Assembly: GCF_009800925.1 (NCBI RefSeq)
Contig: NZ_WOYF01000011.1
Coordinates: 49,775-113,774, forward strand
Source: Budvicia diplopodorum
GTDB lineage: Bacteria; Pseudomonadota; Gammaproteobacteria; Enterobacterales; Enterobacteriaceae
Reading direction: 5' to 3'
Length of the DNA stretch: 64,000 nt
Made by a program: the position numbers and the translations under genes. Below the pieces are notes generated by a model. It was not told the origin of the DNA. It did not search any database and saw only the letters and a program-made list of their open reading frames with translations. Positions 10,340-18,812 of the stretch are shown here, one piece after another. Numbering within the stretch: the stretch's first letter is position 1; each line of letters starts with the position of its first letter.

Positions 10340-11803
10340 ATGCTACGTATCGCTAAAGAAGCTCTAACGTTCGACGACGTCCTACTAGTTCCTGCCCATT
10401 CATCCGTGCTGCCAAATACTGCTGAATTATCGACGATGTTGACCTCAACAATTCGTTTGAATATTCCTATGCTTTCAGCCGCGATGGACACCGTCACTGA
10501 AGCCAGCCTGGCTATTGCGCTTGCTCAGGAAGGTGGAATCGGTTTTATCCATAAAAATATGTCTATTGAACGCCAGGCGGAAGAAGTTCGCCGGGTAAAA
10601 AGACATGAAAGCGGTATCGTTACCGATCCGATTACCGTTACCCCTGAAACCACCGTGCGTGAAGTTAAAGAACTGGCGGTAATTAACGGTTTTGCCGGTT
10701 ATCCGGTGGTTGGTAAAAACAACGAACTGGTTGGTATTATTACCGGCCGTGACGTGCGTTTCGTTACCGATCTCGATCAGCCAGTCAGCGCGCTGATGAC
10801 TCAGAAAACTAATCTGGTGACGGTAAAAGAGGGTGAAACCCGCGAAGTTGTATTCCAGAAAATGCACGAAAAACGCGTTGAGAAAGCGCTGGTTATCGAT
10901 GACCAGTTTCACCTGTGCGGCATGATCACGGTTAAAGACTTTCAGAAAGCTGAACGTAAACCCAATGCCTGTAAAGATGAGCACGGTCGTTTACGCGTTG
11001 GCGCTGCGGTTGGTGCCGGTGGTGGTAACGAAGAGCGCGTTGCTGCGCTAGTGGAAGCCGGCGTTGACGTGTTACTGATTGACTCTTCTCACGGGCATTC
11101 TGAAGGCGTATTACAGCGCATTCGTGAAACCCGCGCGGCTTATCCTGACCTGCAAATTATCGGCGGTAACGTTGCGACGTCTGCCGGCGCGCTGGCTTTA
11201 GTTGAAGCCGGTGTTAACGCGGTTAAAGTGGGTATCGGCCCGGGTTCTATCTGTACTACCCGTATCGTTACCGGCGTTGGCGTTCCGCAAATTACCGCCA
11301 TTGCCGATGCGGTAGACGCGGTTGGTCACTTAGGCATTCCGGTTATCGCCGACGGTGGGATTCGCTTCTCCGGCGATATAGCTAAAGCCATTGCTGCCGG
11401 TGCATCCTGCGTGATGGTCGGTTCAATGTTAGCCGGTACGGAAGAGTCTCCGGGCGAAATTGAGCTTTTCCAAGGTCGTTCATTTAAGTCATATCGCGGA
11501 ATGGGCTCCTTGGGCGCAATGTCTAAAGGCTCATCGGATCGCTATTTTCAGACTGACAATGCGGCAGACAAATTAGTGCCTGAAGGGATCGAAGGTCGGG
11601 TTGCTTATAAAGGTTTGCTGAAAGTGATTATTCACCAACAAATGGGTGGATTACGCTCATGCATGGGCCTGACCGGCTGCGGTACTATTGAGGAGTTGCG
11701 CACTAAAGCTGAGTTTGTGCGCATTACCGGTGCCGGTATTCAAGAGAGCCACGTGCACGATGTGACCATCACTAAAGAGTCACCGAACTACCGCATGGGC
11801 TGA
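10340..11803 (+). CDS. guaB: Inosine-5'-monophosphate dehydrogenase, 487 aa
   Basis: GuaB oxidises IMP to XMP with NAD+, the first committed step to GMP. The (beta/alpha)8 barrel contains the catalytic cysteine loop [15 protein letters not shown], and two CBS domains are inserted at about residues 90-205 ([29 protein letters not shown]). The flap residues [11 protein letters not shown] and the C-terminal motif [17 protein letters not shown] are intact. The length matches E. coli (488 aa). It is followed at 195 bp by guaA, forming the guaBA operon, with a palindromic repeat in the gap. Confidence 0.98.
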   Translation: MLRIAKEALTFDDVLLVPAHSSVLPNTAELSTMLTSTIRLNIPMLSAAMDTVTEASLAIALAQEGGIGFIHKNMSIERQAEEVRRVKRHESGIVTDPITVTPETTVREVKELAVINGFAGYPVVGKNNELVGIITGRDVRFVTDLDQPVSALMTQKTNLVTVKEGETREVVFQKMHEKRVEKALVIDDQFHLCGMITVKDFQKAERKPNACKDEHGRLRVGAAVGAGGGNEERVAALVEAGVDVLLIDSSHGHSEGVLQRIRETRAAYPDLQIIGGNVATSAGALALVEAGVNAVKVGIGPGSICTTRIVTGVGVPQITAIADAVDAVGHLGIPVIADGGIRFSGDIAKAIAAGASCVMVGSMLAGTEESPGEIELFQGRSFKSYRGMGSLGAMSKGSSDRYFQTDNAADKLVPEGIEGRVAYKGLLKVIIHQQMGGLRSCMGLTGCGTIEELRTKAEFVRITGAGIQESHVHDVTITKESPNYRMG

Positions 11804-11823
11804 TTTAGATATATCCGTTATAT

Positions 11824-11856
11824 TTCAAGCTGCAGCCAACGTACCTGAAGCTTGAA
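11824..11856. repeat. Intergenic palindrome between guaB and guaA
   Basis: TTCAAGCT (11824-11831) is inverted as AGCTTGAA (11849-11856), with further weak symmetry in the AT-rich flanks. There is no T tract, so it is not a standard terminator. The sequence looks like short 'TTCAAGCTGCA' intergenic repeats that I associate with Yersinia and Serratia; that link is from memory. It could act as an mRNA processing or stability hairpin inside guaBA. Confidence 0.5.
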
Positions 11857-11998
11857 TTGTTTAAGATATAAATAAGATACGGGGGTCTGAACAACAGATT
11901 CAGCTCTCGTAATCCCTCTGCCAACGCGGCTATAATATTGAAAATTCCCAGTCCGGCCTGTGTTCAGGCCACCCACAACCGTTTTTGGAAAGCTATTC

Positions 11999-13576
11999 AT
12001 GTCAAAAAACATCCATAAGCATCGTATCCTGATTCTGGATTTTGGTTCTCAATACACTCAATTAATTGCCCGCCGCGTACGTGAAATCGGCGTTTATTGT
12101 GAACTATGGGCGTGGGACGTTAGCGAAGCACAAATTCGTGAGTTTCAGCCAACCGGCATTATCTTGTCCGGTAGTCCTGAAAGTACCACTGAAGCCGGAA
12201 GTCCGCGCGCGCCGGAATACGTATTTAGCGCAGGTATCCCCGTTTTAGGCATTTGCTACGGCATGCAAACCATGGCGATGCAGCTTGGTGGTCAGGTTCA
12301 GGGTTCTACCGAGCGTGAATTTGGCTACGCGAAGGTTGATATCGTGGCGCAGAGTGAGTTTATCCGCGATATTCAAGATTGCCTGTCTGCCGAAGGCCGC
12401 CCTCAGCTTGACGTATGGATGAGCCACGGCGATAAAGTCACCGCTATCCCGGCCGGTTTTGAAGCCGTTGCCCGCACAGAAACCTGCCCATTCGCCATTA
12501 TGGCCAATGAAGATAAACGCTTTTATGGCATTCAGTTCCACCCGGAAGTAACCCATACTCATCAAGGGCTGAATCTGCTAAAACGCTTCGTGCTGGATAT
12601 TTGCGGCTGTGAAGCGCTCTGGACGCCGGCAACGATCATTGATGACGCCATTGAGCGTATTCGTGAGCAGGTGGGTGAAGATGAAGTGATTCTTGGTTTG
12701 TCAGGCGGAGTGGACTCTTCCGTTACTGCCATGCTGTTGCACCGCGCAATCGGCAAGCGCCTGACCTGCGTATTTGTTGATAACGGCCTGCTGCGCCTAA
12801 ATGAAGCTACCCAGGTAATGGAAATGTTCGGTGACCACTTCGGTTTGAACATTATCCACGTTGAGGCCGAGCATCGATTCCTGAGCGCTTTAGCCGGTAT
12901 TGATGAGCCTGAAGCCAAGCGTAAGACCATCGGTCGCGTATTCGTTGAAGTGTTTGACGAAGAGGCAACCAAGCAGTCTAACGTTAAGTGGCTGGCTCAG
13001 GGCACTATTTATCCTGACGTTATCGAGTCCGCCGCCTCGGCGACCGGTAAAGCCCACGTGATTAAGTCTCACCACAATGTCGGTGGCTTACCGCCAGAAA
13101 TGAAAATGGGCTTGGTTGAGCCATTAAAAGAGCTGTTTAAAGATGAAGTTCGTAAGATTGGTTTAGAGCTGGGCCTGCCGTACGCCATGCTTTACCGTCA
13201 CCCGTTCCCGGGCCCGGGCTTAGGCGTTCGCGTGCTGGGCGAAGTGAAAAAAGAGTACTGCGACCTATTGCGCCGCGCTGATGCCATCTTTATTGAAGAA
13301 CTGCATAAAGCCGATTTGTACAATAAGGTCAGTCAGGCTTTTACCGTATTTTTACCGGTACGTTCAGTCGGCGTGATGGGCGACGGCCGTAAATATGACT
13401 GGGTCGTTTCACTGCGTGCGGTAGAAACCATCGACTTCATGACCGCCCACTGGGCACACCTACCGTATGATTTCTTAGGCCGAGTTTCTAACCGGATCAT
13501 TAACGAAGTTAACGGTATTTCACGGGTGGTTTATGACATCAGCGGCAAGCCACCGGCGACGATTGAGTGGGAATGA
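11999..13576 (+). CDS. guaA: GMP synthase (glutamine-hydrolysing), 525 aa
   Basis: GuaA aminates XMP to GMP using glutamine and ATP. The N-terminal class I glutamine amidotransferase has the catalytic Cys in [15 protein letters not shown] and its partners in FHPEVTHT. The ATP-pyrophosphatase domain has the P-loop [11 protein letters not shown]. The C-terminal dimerisation domain ends [17 protein letters not shown], as in E. coli. The start was chosen at ATG 11999 ([13 protein letters not shown]), with GGAAAG 6 nt upstream; this gives exactly the E. coli length of 525 aa. Its 3' end is a known target for integrative elements in other bacteria, and a small accessory patch follows it here. Confidence 0.98.
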   Translation: MSKNIHKHRILILDFGSQYTQLIARRVREIGVYCELWAWDVSEAQIREFQPTGIILSGSPESTTEAGSPRAPEYVFSAGIPVLGICYGMQTMAMQLGGQVQGSTEREFGYAKVDIVAQSEFIRDIQDCLSAEGRPQLDVWMSHGDKVTAIPAGFEAVARTETCPFAIMANEDKRFYGIQFHPEVTHTHQGLNLLKRFVLDICGCEALWTPATIIDDAIERIREQVGEDEVILGLSGGVDSSVTAMLLHRAIGKRLTCVFVDNGLLRLNEATQVMEMFGDHFGLNIIHVEAEHRFLSALAGIDEPEAKRKTIGRVFVEVFDEEATKQSNVKWLAQGTIYPDVIESAASATGKAHVIKSHHNVGGLPPEMKMGLVEPLKELFKDEVRKIGLELGLPYAMLYRHPFPGPGLGVRVLGEVKKEYCDLLRRADAIFIEELHKADLYNKVSQAFTVFLPVRSVGVMGDGRKYDWVVSLRAVETIDFMTAHWAHLPYDFLGRVSNRIINEVNGISRVVYDISGKPPATIEWE

Positions 13577-13621
13577 TTTTATCTCTGTTTTTTGCTGTTT
13601 ATAGCCATTAAAAATAATACT

Positions 13622-13650
13622 AACCGCCTTGATTTATTGGCGGTTTTTTT
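13622..13650 (+). terminator. Terminator of guaBA
   Basis: AACCGCC (13622-13628) pairs with GGCGGTT (13639-13645) around a 10-nt loop and is followed by seven or more T. Confidence 0.9.
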
Positions 13651-13795
13651 ATTTTTTACCGTTAGCGCTGATTAGCGACAATCCGTTATTTCAGATGGTA
13701 ATTTTGACAGTGTAAAAAATTCTAACATGGGGGAATAATCCATTTTGCCTGCGGTTATAATGAAACAAGTTTGTTTTGATAGCACTAGCGCGGTT

Positions 13796-13830
13796 GGCGA
13801 AATTGGCCGAGTGGCTTGAAGGTGTACTCC
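13796..13830 (+). other. tRNA-Ser-like fragment (5' half only)
   Basis: The stretch resembles the acceptor and D-arm half of a class II tRNA, with TGGCCGAG, GGCTTGAAGG and CTCC in the order seen in tRNA-Ser(GCU). No matching anticodon arm, variable arm or T arm follows, because the higBA operator starts at once. It is at best a relic, and chance similarity is possible. Confidence 0.3.
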
Positions 13831-13873
13831 GTACATGAATAACTTGATTTAGTGTACGTGGTACATGTATGAT
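13823..13873 (+). promoter_or_regulatory. Promoter and twin palindromic operators of the HigBA-type module
   Basis: Two copies of the 13-bp palindrome TGTACnnnGTACA occur at 13823-13835 (TGTACTCCGTACA) and 13853-13865 (TGTACGTGGTACA), exactly 30 bp apart. The second lies between a -35 like TTGATT (13844-13849) and a -10 like TATGAT (13868-13873) with an 18-bp spacer, and the first lies just upstream. This layout fits autorepression by the antitoxin. An extra inverted repeat TGATTA/TAATCA lies at 13870-13892. Confidence 0.65.
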
Positions 13874-13908
13874 TATATCAATTAGGTAATCATAAGTCAG
13901 GGAGTCTG

Positions 13909-14226
13909 ATGTTTACTTTTATTGAGCTGCAAGGTTTCAGTAAGCGGCGGCAAGAATTGTTACCTGACGATGAATTTTGGGCTTTTCAGGAAGAGCTGAT
14001 TAATAATCCTGAGGCCGGAGATACTATTTCTGGTACCGGAGGTTTTCGTAAAATCCGCTGGAGTCGTCCGGGAATGGGAAAGTGCGGTGGTGTGCGGGTC
14101 ATTTACTATAATGTGACAAGCAGAGGGCGTATCTATCTGGCTCTGATATATCCAAAGAATGAGCAGGATAATTTAACTGAAGGGCAGAAGAAAGCCCTTG
14201 AACAGTTATCTAATCAACTGACATAG
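13909..14226 (+). CDS. higB: RelE/HigB-family toxin (HigB-2-like), 105 aa
   Basis: This is a predicted ribosome-dependent mRNA endonuclease of a type II toxin-antitoxin pair. It matches the HigB-2 branch, represented by Vibrio cholerae HigB-2, along most of its length: the FWAFQEELINNPEAGDTISGTGGFRKIRW block, the glycine/basic stretch GMGKCGGVRVIYY, and the C-terminal LALIYPKNEQDNLTEGQKKAL. The toxin-first gene order and a gap of about 34 bp to the antitoxin are typical of higBA. A GGGAG Shine-Dalgarno sequence precedes the ATG. Catalytic residues are not strongly conserved in this family, so activity cannot be judged by eye. No phage or integrase gene is nearby. Confidence 0.85.
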   Translation: MFTFIELQGFSKRRQELLPDDEFWAFQEELINNPEAGDTISGTGGFRKIRWSRPGMGKCGGVRVIYYNVTSRGRIYLALIYPKNEQDNLTEGQKKALEQLSNQLT

Positions 14227-14260
14227 CAAATATCTGTCGCGCAAGACGAGCGAGGTGTAC

Positions 14261-14557
14261 ATGAAAGACGAACTGTTTGCCGATCTGCTGGCCAGTGCAG
14301 AAGAGATGGTAAGAATTGAAAAGGGTGAACAGACGCCGAAGCCGGAGCATGTTCATACTTTTAGCGAGATTGATGTAAAGGCGATACGCGAGGCTACCGG
14401 GTTAATACAGCAAGATTTTGCTGTAGCTGTGGGTGTCAGCTATGACCTTGTGAAAAGCTGGGAAACTAAGCGTCGTCAACCTACGGGAGCGGCCCGTAAA
14501 TTGCTTATTTTGCTACAGGCTAATCCTTTTATTATTAATCAGATTAAAGTTGCATAA
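14261..14557 (+). CDS. higA: HigA-type antitoxin with Xre-like helix-turn-helix, 98 aa
   Basis: The C-terminal half is an Xre/HipB-like HTH (VKAIREATGLIQQDFAVAVG, then VKSWETKRRQPTGAARKLL). The N-terminal part (DLLASAEEMVRIEKGEQ) likely wraps the toxin, as in HigA-2. I chose ATG 14261, since GAGG at 14252-14255 is well placed for it; a GTG two codons upstream overlaps that site. It most likely binds the two TGTACnnnGTACA palindromes upstream of the operon and represses it, alone or with the toxin. A strong terminator follows immediately. Confidence 0.85.
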   Translation: MKDELFADLLASAEEMVRIEKGEQTPKPEHVHTFSEIDVKAIREATGLIQQDFAVAVGVSYDLVKSWETKRRQPTGAARKLLILLQANPFIINQIKVA

Positions 14558-14560
14558 TTG

Positions 14561-14592
14561 GTGCACCCGTTCCGTGGGTGCACTGTTGTTTT
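14561..14592 (+). terminator. Terminator of the higBA-type operon
   Basis: GTGCACCC (14561-14568) pairs with GGGTGCAC (14576-14583) around a 7-nt loop and is followed by TGTTGTTTT. Confidence 0.8.
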
Positions 14593-14676
14593 GCTAGATA
14601 TTTAATCGATATATTAGACATATTTTGGGCCTAGACCAAAGTATCCATAAAGCAATCTAGTTACTATTCTGGCCGA

Positions 14677-14706
14677 GTGTTCCCCGTGGTCGCGGGGGAT
14701 AAACCG
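14677..14706 (+). repeat. Solitary type I-E-like CRISPR repeat
   Basis: A 30-nt stretch begins GTGTTCCCCG and ends GGGGATAAACCG, with a central C-rich/G-rich palindrome. It matches the 29-nt repeat of enterobacterial type I-E systems except for the variable loop and one extra G in the G run. No second copy occurs at 60-62 bp spacing on either side, and no cas gene is in the window. It is therefore an orphan unit or remnant, not an array. In the I-E orientation its leader side would be upstream (14593-14676, AT-rich). Confidence 0.6.
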
Positions 14707-14978
14707 TATGATGACGGTTGTCACTGTTACCAGCAAACAGAAACATCAGATCGGAATGCTGATATTCCTGATAAATCTCCCATACGGATGGTCCGTTCCA
14801 GCTCTTTTTTGCCCAACTATTAGCTCAATATTGTGTTCTGGATTGTATTCGACCATATAGATCTGCTGGCGCTCCGTATTGAATAATTGTCATAATTTAT
14901 TCGTATGGATTGGCCCGTGTGACTAAGGTATCTTATGAACAATACCATGCTCGCTTTGCCAGGATTGCGCTGATAGAT
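14707..14978. other. Non-coding or decayed region after the CRISPR-like repeat
   Basis: No intact gene is present. On the minus strand between about 14890 and 14700, coding-like stretches shift frame (for example RQQIYMVEYNPEHN, then SVWEIYQEYQHSDLMFLF), as expected of a degraded gene, but I cannot name a family. The end of the interval holds the upstream region of the DUF3142 gene. Confidence 0.4.
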
Positions 14979-16220
14979 ATGAAATCTGTACTCATTTTCC
15001 TTGGGGTAATCGCATTTCTACTCGGGATGTATATTGGCTACGACCAAAATCAAAATTCTCAGCGGCCAGCCAATGCTTCTTTCTGGGATCAACAGGCCTA
15101 TGTCTGGCAGAGAGTCTGGACGCCGCAGCACCACGATGCGCTTAAACAAAGTCACGATCTATTCTCTGGGTTACGTATTTTGGGGCTGCAGCTAAATCGC
15201 GGTGAAGTCATCCGTAAAATCGCAGTAGACGCTCAATTGCTCAAGCAAGATGGGCGGCCGGTTTGGCTGGTGGTCCGTCTTGACGGCCAACTGCCAAACA
15301 TTGACCAGACGCTAGTGTATGACAATTTATTAAGCCAGCTACAGCAATGGCGGCGGGCAGGCTTAACCGTTACCGGCGTTGAGGTTGACTACGATGCTGC
15401 CAGCTCAAAGCTGAGGGACTATCAGCAGTTTATTCAGCTACTTCGCACAAAGCTGCCGCGAGATCTACAGTTAAGCCTTACTGCGCTGCCAACGTGGATT
15501 AATTCCCCTGATTTACCTGCGTTATTACAACAGGCGGATATCTCGGTATTACAGGTGCACGCGGTTCTTTCACCGGATAAAGGTCTATTTGACGCAGGCC
15601 TTGCCGCTGGCTGGATCGAGCGTTACGCCAGGCTAACGGCCAAACCATTTTACGTTGCTTTACCCGCTTACGGCATGGGGCTGGCGGGCTATGAAGACCA
15701 AAAACCTTTGGTTGAGAGTGAGGCCCCGGTGCGCATTGCCGGTCAGATGCAAGAGCTGTCCGTAGCGCCTCAGGCGATGGCTGACTTTTTATCTCAGCTC
15801 AGGCAACAACAAACGCCGAATCTGAAAGGCTTGGTTTGGTTTCGCCTGCCGTTGGAAAGCGATCGGCGAGCATGGTCAATGTCGACGCTGAAAGCGGTCA
15901 TTCTTCAGCAGCCACTAGCTTCTGAATGGGTCGTTGAGCTACAGGCTCAGCCCGATCAATCCAACCAGACTAATTCATTATTTAACCTGATATTGCGTAA
16001 TACCGGCCAAATAGATGGCGTTCTGCCTAGCGAAATTACATTGCCTGCGGGCAAGTGTCAGATTGGCGATGCGGTTGGTAACTATCAATTGAACGCCGAT
16101 AATCAGCAGTTACGCTTTATCCGTACTCACTCTCAGCAGCTACGGGCAGGGCAAAGCCAGGCTATTGGATGGGTTCGCTGTACTCAAATTGACCAAGGAG
16201 AAATTCATGTTACGCCCTGA
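14979..16220 (+). CDS. DUF3142-like membrane-anchored protein of unknown function, 413 aa
   Basis: From the chosen ATG the protein starts with a signal anchor (MKSVLIFLGVIAFLLGMY). The rest is predicted periplasmic and looks like a TIM-barrel-type fold: GLTVTGVEVDYDA resembles the DUF3142 'dyD' motif, and KPFYVALPAYGMG and KGLVWFRLPLESD resemble its later strands. The start is uncertain: an in-frame TTG at 14910 and GTG at 14919 would extend it by 20-23 residues, and none of the candidates has a strong Shine-Dalgarno site. Its stop overlaps the next gene by 14 bp, which suggests translational coupling and a shared task. DUF3142 proteins have no established function; a carbohydrate-related role is only a guess from the fold type. 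Confidence 0.65.
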   Translation: MKSVLIFLGVIAFLLGMYIGYDQNQNSQRPANASFWDQQAYVWQRVWTPQHHDALKQSHDLFSGLRILGLQLNRGEVIRKIAVDAQLLKQDGRPVWLVVRLDGQLPNIDQTLVYDNLLSQLQQWRRAGLTVTGVEVDYDAASSKLRDYQQFIQLLRTKLPRDLQLSLTALPTWINSPDLPALLQQADISVLQVHAVLSPDKGLFDAGLAAGWIERYARLTAKPFYVALPAYGMGLAGYEDQKPLVESEAPVRIAGQMQELSVAPQAMADFLSQLRQQQTPNLKGLVWFRLPLESDRRAWSMSTLKAVILQQPLASEWVVELQAQPDQSNQTNSLFNLILRNTGQIDGVLPSEITLPAGKCQIGDAVGNYQLNADNQQLRFIRTHSQQLRAGQSQAIGWVRCTQIDQGEIHVTP

Positions 16221-18363
16221 ATTATTAGTCAAAAAATCTCACCGCCGAGTACCACTGCCATTAAGCCTGCTGATTGCCGCATCGTTTACGCTTTCCGTTC
16301 CGGTTAATGCCTGTGGCCCGGATTTTGTTGTCCGCCTGTTGGACGACCGTAATAGTACGTTGCTGTATATGCCAGAAGGGAACTTTTTATTTGAAGCGGG
16401 TAGGTTGGTCGATGTTGATAAACAACTACCGCTCCAGAAGGAAACGGTTGAAATATCTACGCAGGAAGCCAGAGCGCAGATGTCCGACCAAGAACGGCAG
16501 ACGTCAGATGTTATCGATCAAATGCGCGCCAGTAATAGCCTCGAGCAGGCCGATGCATTGAGCAAAGGATTAACCGCGGAAGAGCGGTTGTACACTCTCG
16601 GCGCAGTGGCTTTTAAGCTGATGGATCCAAGTGCCGCCGATTATTTCAATCAGGTACTGGCTTTGCCGAGCAATGAGCAGAAATTTTATGGTCTGGATGC
16701 TCAATATTCTCTGGGGCGCGCATTGATGGGCGACTATTCCACGGAGAATCAGGATGGCTCCAGTGTCTCTCCCATCCATCGACCGGATGAAGCCCAGCTA
16801 AGGTTAGCGCTGGCCGCGTTCCAGAAGGTGATTGATAGAGTTAAGAACGGTGAGGCTGATGAAACTTCCTTATCTCTCAGCAGCCTTGGGCAGCAAGCGA
16901 GAGTCCATATCTGGCTGGGGGATATGGTGACTGCTACTCACCTTTATGCCCAGCAGGCCGCTCAGGGGGACTATACCGGCAGCCGGTCGCTTCGCTATAT
17001 TTCTAGTACCCTGATGAACCCAAAAAATGAACATCTTGTGGTACAGGCCATTAAAGACCCGTTAGTGCAACAACTGATGACAATCCAGCTGTTTACCAAT
17101 AACTGGGGCTGGCTGGATTACGAGCGAGAGAGCGAAAAGCCTAAAATTACCGCTAAGATAATAGCCTTAATTGGTTCATCGGCGAGTACCGGCTTTAAAG
17201 GCAGCGATCGCTTGGCCGCTTTGGCTTACCGCTCCGGCGAATATGATATGGCAGCCGCGTTGCTGAAAAGCTCCGGTGATAGCGCACTAAGCTGGTGGCT
17301 GCGGGCAAAAATGGCGCTGCGCAGTGGCGATGAAAAAGCGGCTACCGTGGCCTATGCTAAAGCGGCCGCTGGATTTCCGGCCAGTGAACTTTGGGGATAT
17401 ACCCCAGATATTGATGAAGGAACGGTGAGTTACAATATGCCACCGGCCTGTCGGGTAGCCGGTGAACAGGGTATTCTGGCGCTCAACCGCGGTGATTATC
17501 TTCAGGCTATGGAGTTATTTTATCGCAGCAATGAGGTTTATCGGGCCGACGTGATGGATATTGCCGAGCGGGTATTAACCCTTGATGAGCTAAAAGGCTT
17601 TGTGGATAAAAATGTTCCGGCGGTTGCTGAGTTAATTAAGAAAGGCCCCGAAGAAGACTACTATTACGGCATGGGCGTCGCGCCAGCGGTTGAACTACGC
17701 GAAGTTCTGGCCCGTCGCCTGATGCGAGCAGGGCGATATGATGACGCGCTGGCTTACTTTCAGTTTGCAAGCCATCAGCAGTGGGCGAAACAGTATATCG
17801 ACAGTCTCAAGGTCGCTAATAACCTAAAAGCAGATAAGTTAACCCGCGCTCAGGCTTACTATCAGGCGGCGCTTTTGCTGCGTAATCAGGGGGTAGAATT
17901 AATCAGCTATGAGATGACGCCGGACTATGCGATTTACGGTGCGGACTATTCATACGTTGGTGATAGCTATGATACTGGCCGTAAACGTAGGAATAGCTGG
18001 CTGCTCGATGAGGCAGCGCAGGGCAGTGCTATACAGGCCGGTCTCAAATCGGTGAAAGCCAAAACCTGGATTAGTGCATCTGAGGCCTCTAGGGCAAAAT
18101 CGGAATTACCGAAAACCAATAATAATTATCTTCATTATCGCTGGAAGGCGGTTGATTTAGCGGTGAAATCAGCCGATCTTCTGCCGCCAAAAAGTCAGGC
18201 TTATGCCGCAGTATTGTGTAAAGCAACCGGCTGGATTATTAACCGGGATCGCAAAGGCGGGCTAAAGCTGTATCAGCGCTATATTAAAAACGGTGCCGCT
18301 TTTGATTGGGCGCCTCAGTTTGGCTATCAGTGCCCGGATCCTGATTTTATCGTGAAGCGTTGA
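16207..18363 (+). CDS. Exported repeat-containing protein of unknown function, 718 aa
   Basis: The ATG at 16207 follows AAGGAG (16195-16200) and lies inside the end of the DUF3142 gene. A basic N-terminus, a hydrophobic core (LPLSLLIAASFTLSV) and a likely cleavage site at VNA|CGPDF give a signal peptide. The cysteine at +1 is suggestive, but Asn at -2 is not a standard lipobox. The mature part is mostly alpha-helical with TPR/Sel1-like repeats, for example YDMAAALLKSSGDSALSWWL and GRYDDALAYFQFAS. I do not recognise a named family. Pairing with the membrane-anchored DUF3142 protein suggests the two act together in the periplasm or envelope. Confidence 0.65.
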   Translation: MLRPELLVKKSHRRVPLPLSLLIAASFTLSVPVNACGPDFVVRLLDDRNSTLLYMPEGNFLFEAGRLVDVDKQLPLQKETVEISTQEARAQMSDQERQTSDVIDQMRASNSLEQADALSKGLTAEERLYTLGAVAFKLMDPSAADYFNQVLALPSNEQKFYGLDAQYSLGRALMGDYSTENQDGSSVSPIHRPDEAQLRLALAAFQKVIDRVKNGEADETSLSLSSLGQQARVHIWLGDMVTATHLYAQQAAQGDYTGSRSLRYISSTLMNPKNEHLVVQAIKDPLVQQLMTIQLFTNNWGWLDYERESEKPKITAKIIALIGSSASTGFKGSDRLAALAYRSGEYDMAAALLKSSGDSALSWWLRAKMALRSGDEKAATVAYAKAAAGFPASELWGYTPDIDEGTVSYNMPPACRVAGEQGILALNRGDYLQAMELFYRSNEVYRADVMDIAERVLTLDELKGFVDKNVPAVAELIKKGPEEDYYYGMGVAPAVELREVLARRLMRAGRYDDALAYFQFASHQQWAKQYIDSLKVANNLKADKLTRAQAYYQAALLLRNQGVELISYEMTPDYAIYGADYSYVGDSYDTGRKRRNSWLLDEAAQGSAIQAGLKSVKAKTWISASEASRAKSELPKTNNNYLHYRWKAVDLAVKSADLLPPKSQAYAAVLCKATGWIINRDRKGGLKLYQRYIKNGAAFDWAPQFGYQCPDPDFIVKR

Positions 18364-18448
18364 TCTCTGACGGTTGCCAGAAAATGAAGTCGTGCAGTAA
18401 TCTACATTAATGCGTTGGGTGGATAACGCTTTTCAGGAAGGGGTAATT

Positions 18449-18769
18449 ATGCTCAAAACATGTTTAATGGCGATAACGTTGCTATTCGCTTCTACCTCTG
18501 CGCTAGCGGCAGAGTACTGGATTGATGTCCGTATTCCTCCGCAGTATGAGGCGGAGCATCTTGATGGGGCGATTAATATTCCGCTCAAGCAGCTAAAGGG
18601 TGAGATTGCTAATCGGGTCAAGAATAAAGACGATACGCTGCATCTCTACTGTAATTCGGGCCGCCAGTCAGGGCTTGCTAAGCAAGAGTTACTCGATATG
18701 GGGTACACCAACGTGCTGAATGAAGGTGGAATCGATGGCATCAAACAGCGCTTAAAAGCTCATAAATAG
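18449..18769 (+). CDS. pspE: Periplasmic single-domain rhodanese, PspE-like, 106 aa
   Basis: PspE is a periplasmic thiosulfate sulfurtransferase. A signal peptide (MLKTCLMAITLLFASTSALA) is followed by the rhodanese domain: YWIDVRIPPQYEAEHLDGAINIPL, then the active-site loop with C68 in YCNSGRQSG and the end GYTNVLNEGG. The length matches E. coli PspE (104 aa). The start is ATG 18449 with AGGAAGGGG upstream; an in-frame start 13 codons earlier would spoil the signal peptide. It is not next to pspABCD, so a phage-shock role is not implied; it may be co-transcribed with the two unknown genes upstream (85-bp gap). Confidence 0.88.
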   Translation: MLKTCLMAITLLFASTSALAAEYWIDVRIPPQYEAEHLDGAINIPLKQLKGEIANRVKNKDDTLHLYCNSGRQSGLAKQELLDMGYTNVLNEGGIDGIKQRLKAHK

Positions 18770-18812
18770 AGCCGCAGAGGGCTGCCGTTATATCAATACG
18801 GCGGATCCTCGG

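Noticed and set aside
12562..12972. 136-codon minus-strand frame inside guaA
   Set aside because: Lies entirely opposite the conserved guaA coding sequence and has low-complexity Ser/Arg content typical of an antisense shadow.
13909..14557. Prophage remnant around higBA
   Set aside because: No integrase, structural phage gene or clear att sites; only a very short direct repeat.
14600..14780. CRISPR array
   Set aside because: Only one repeat unit is present; no second copy at repeat-spacer distance and no cas genes.
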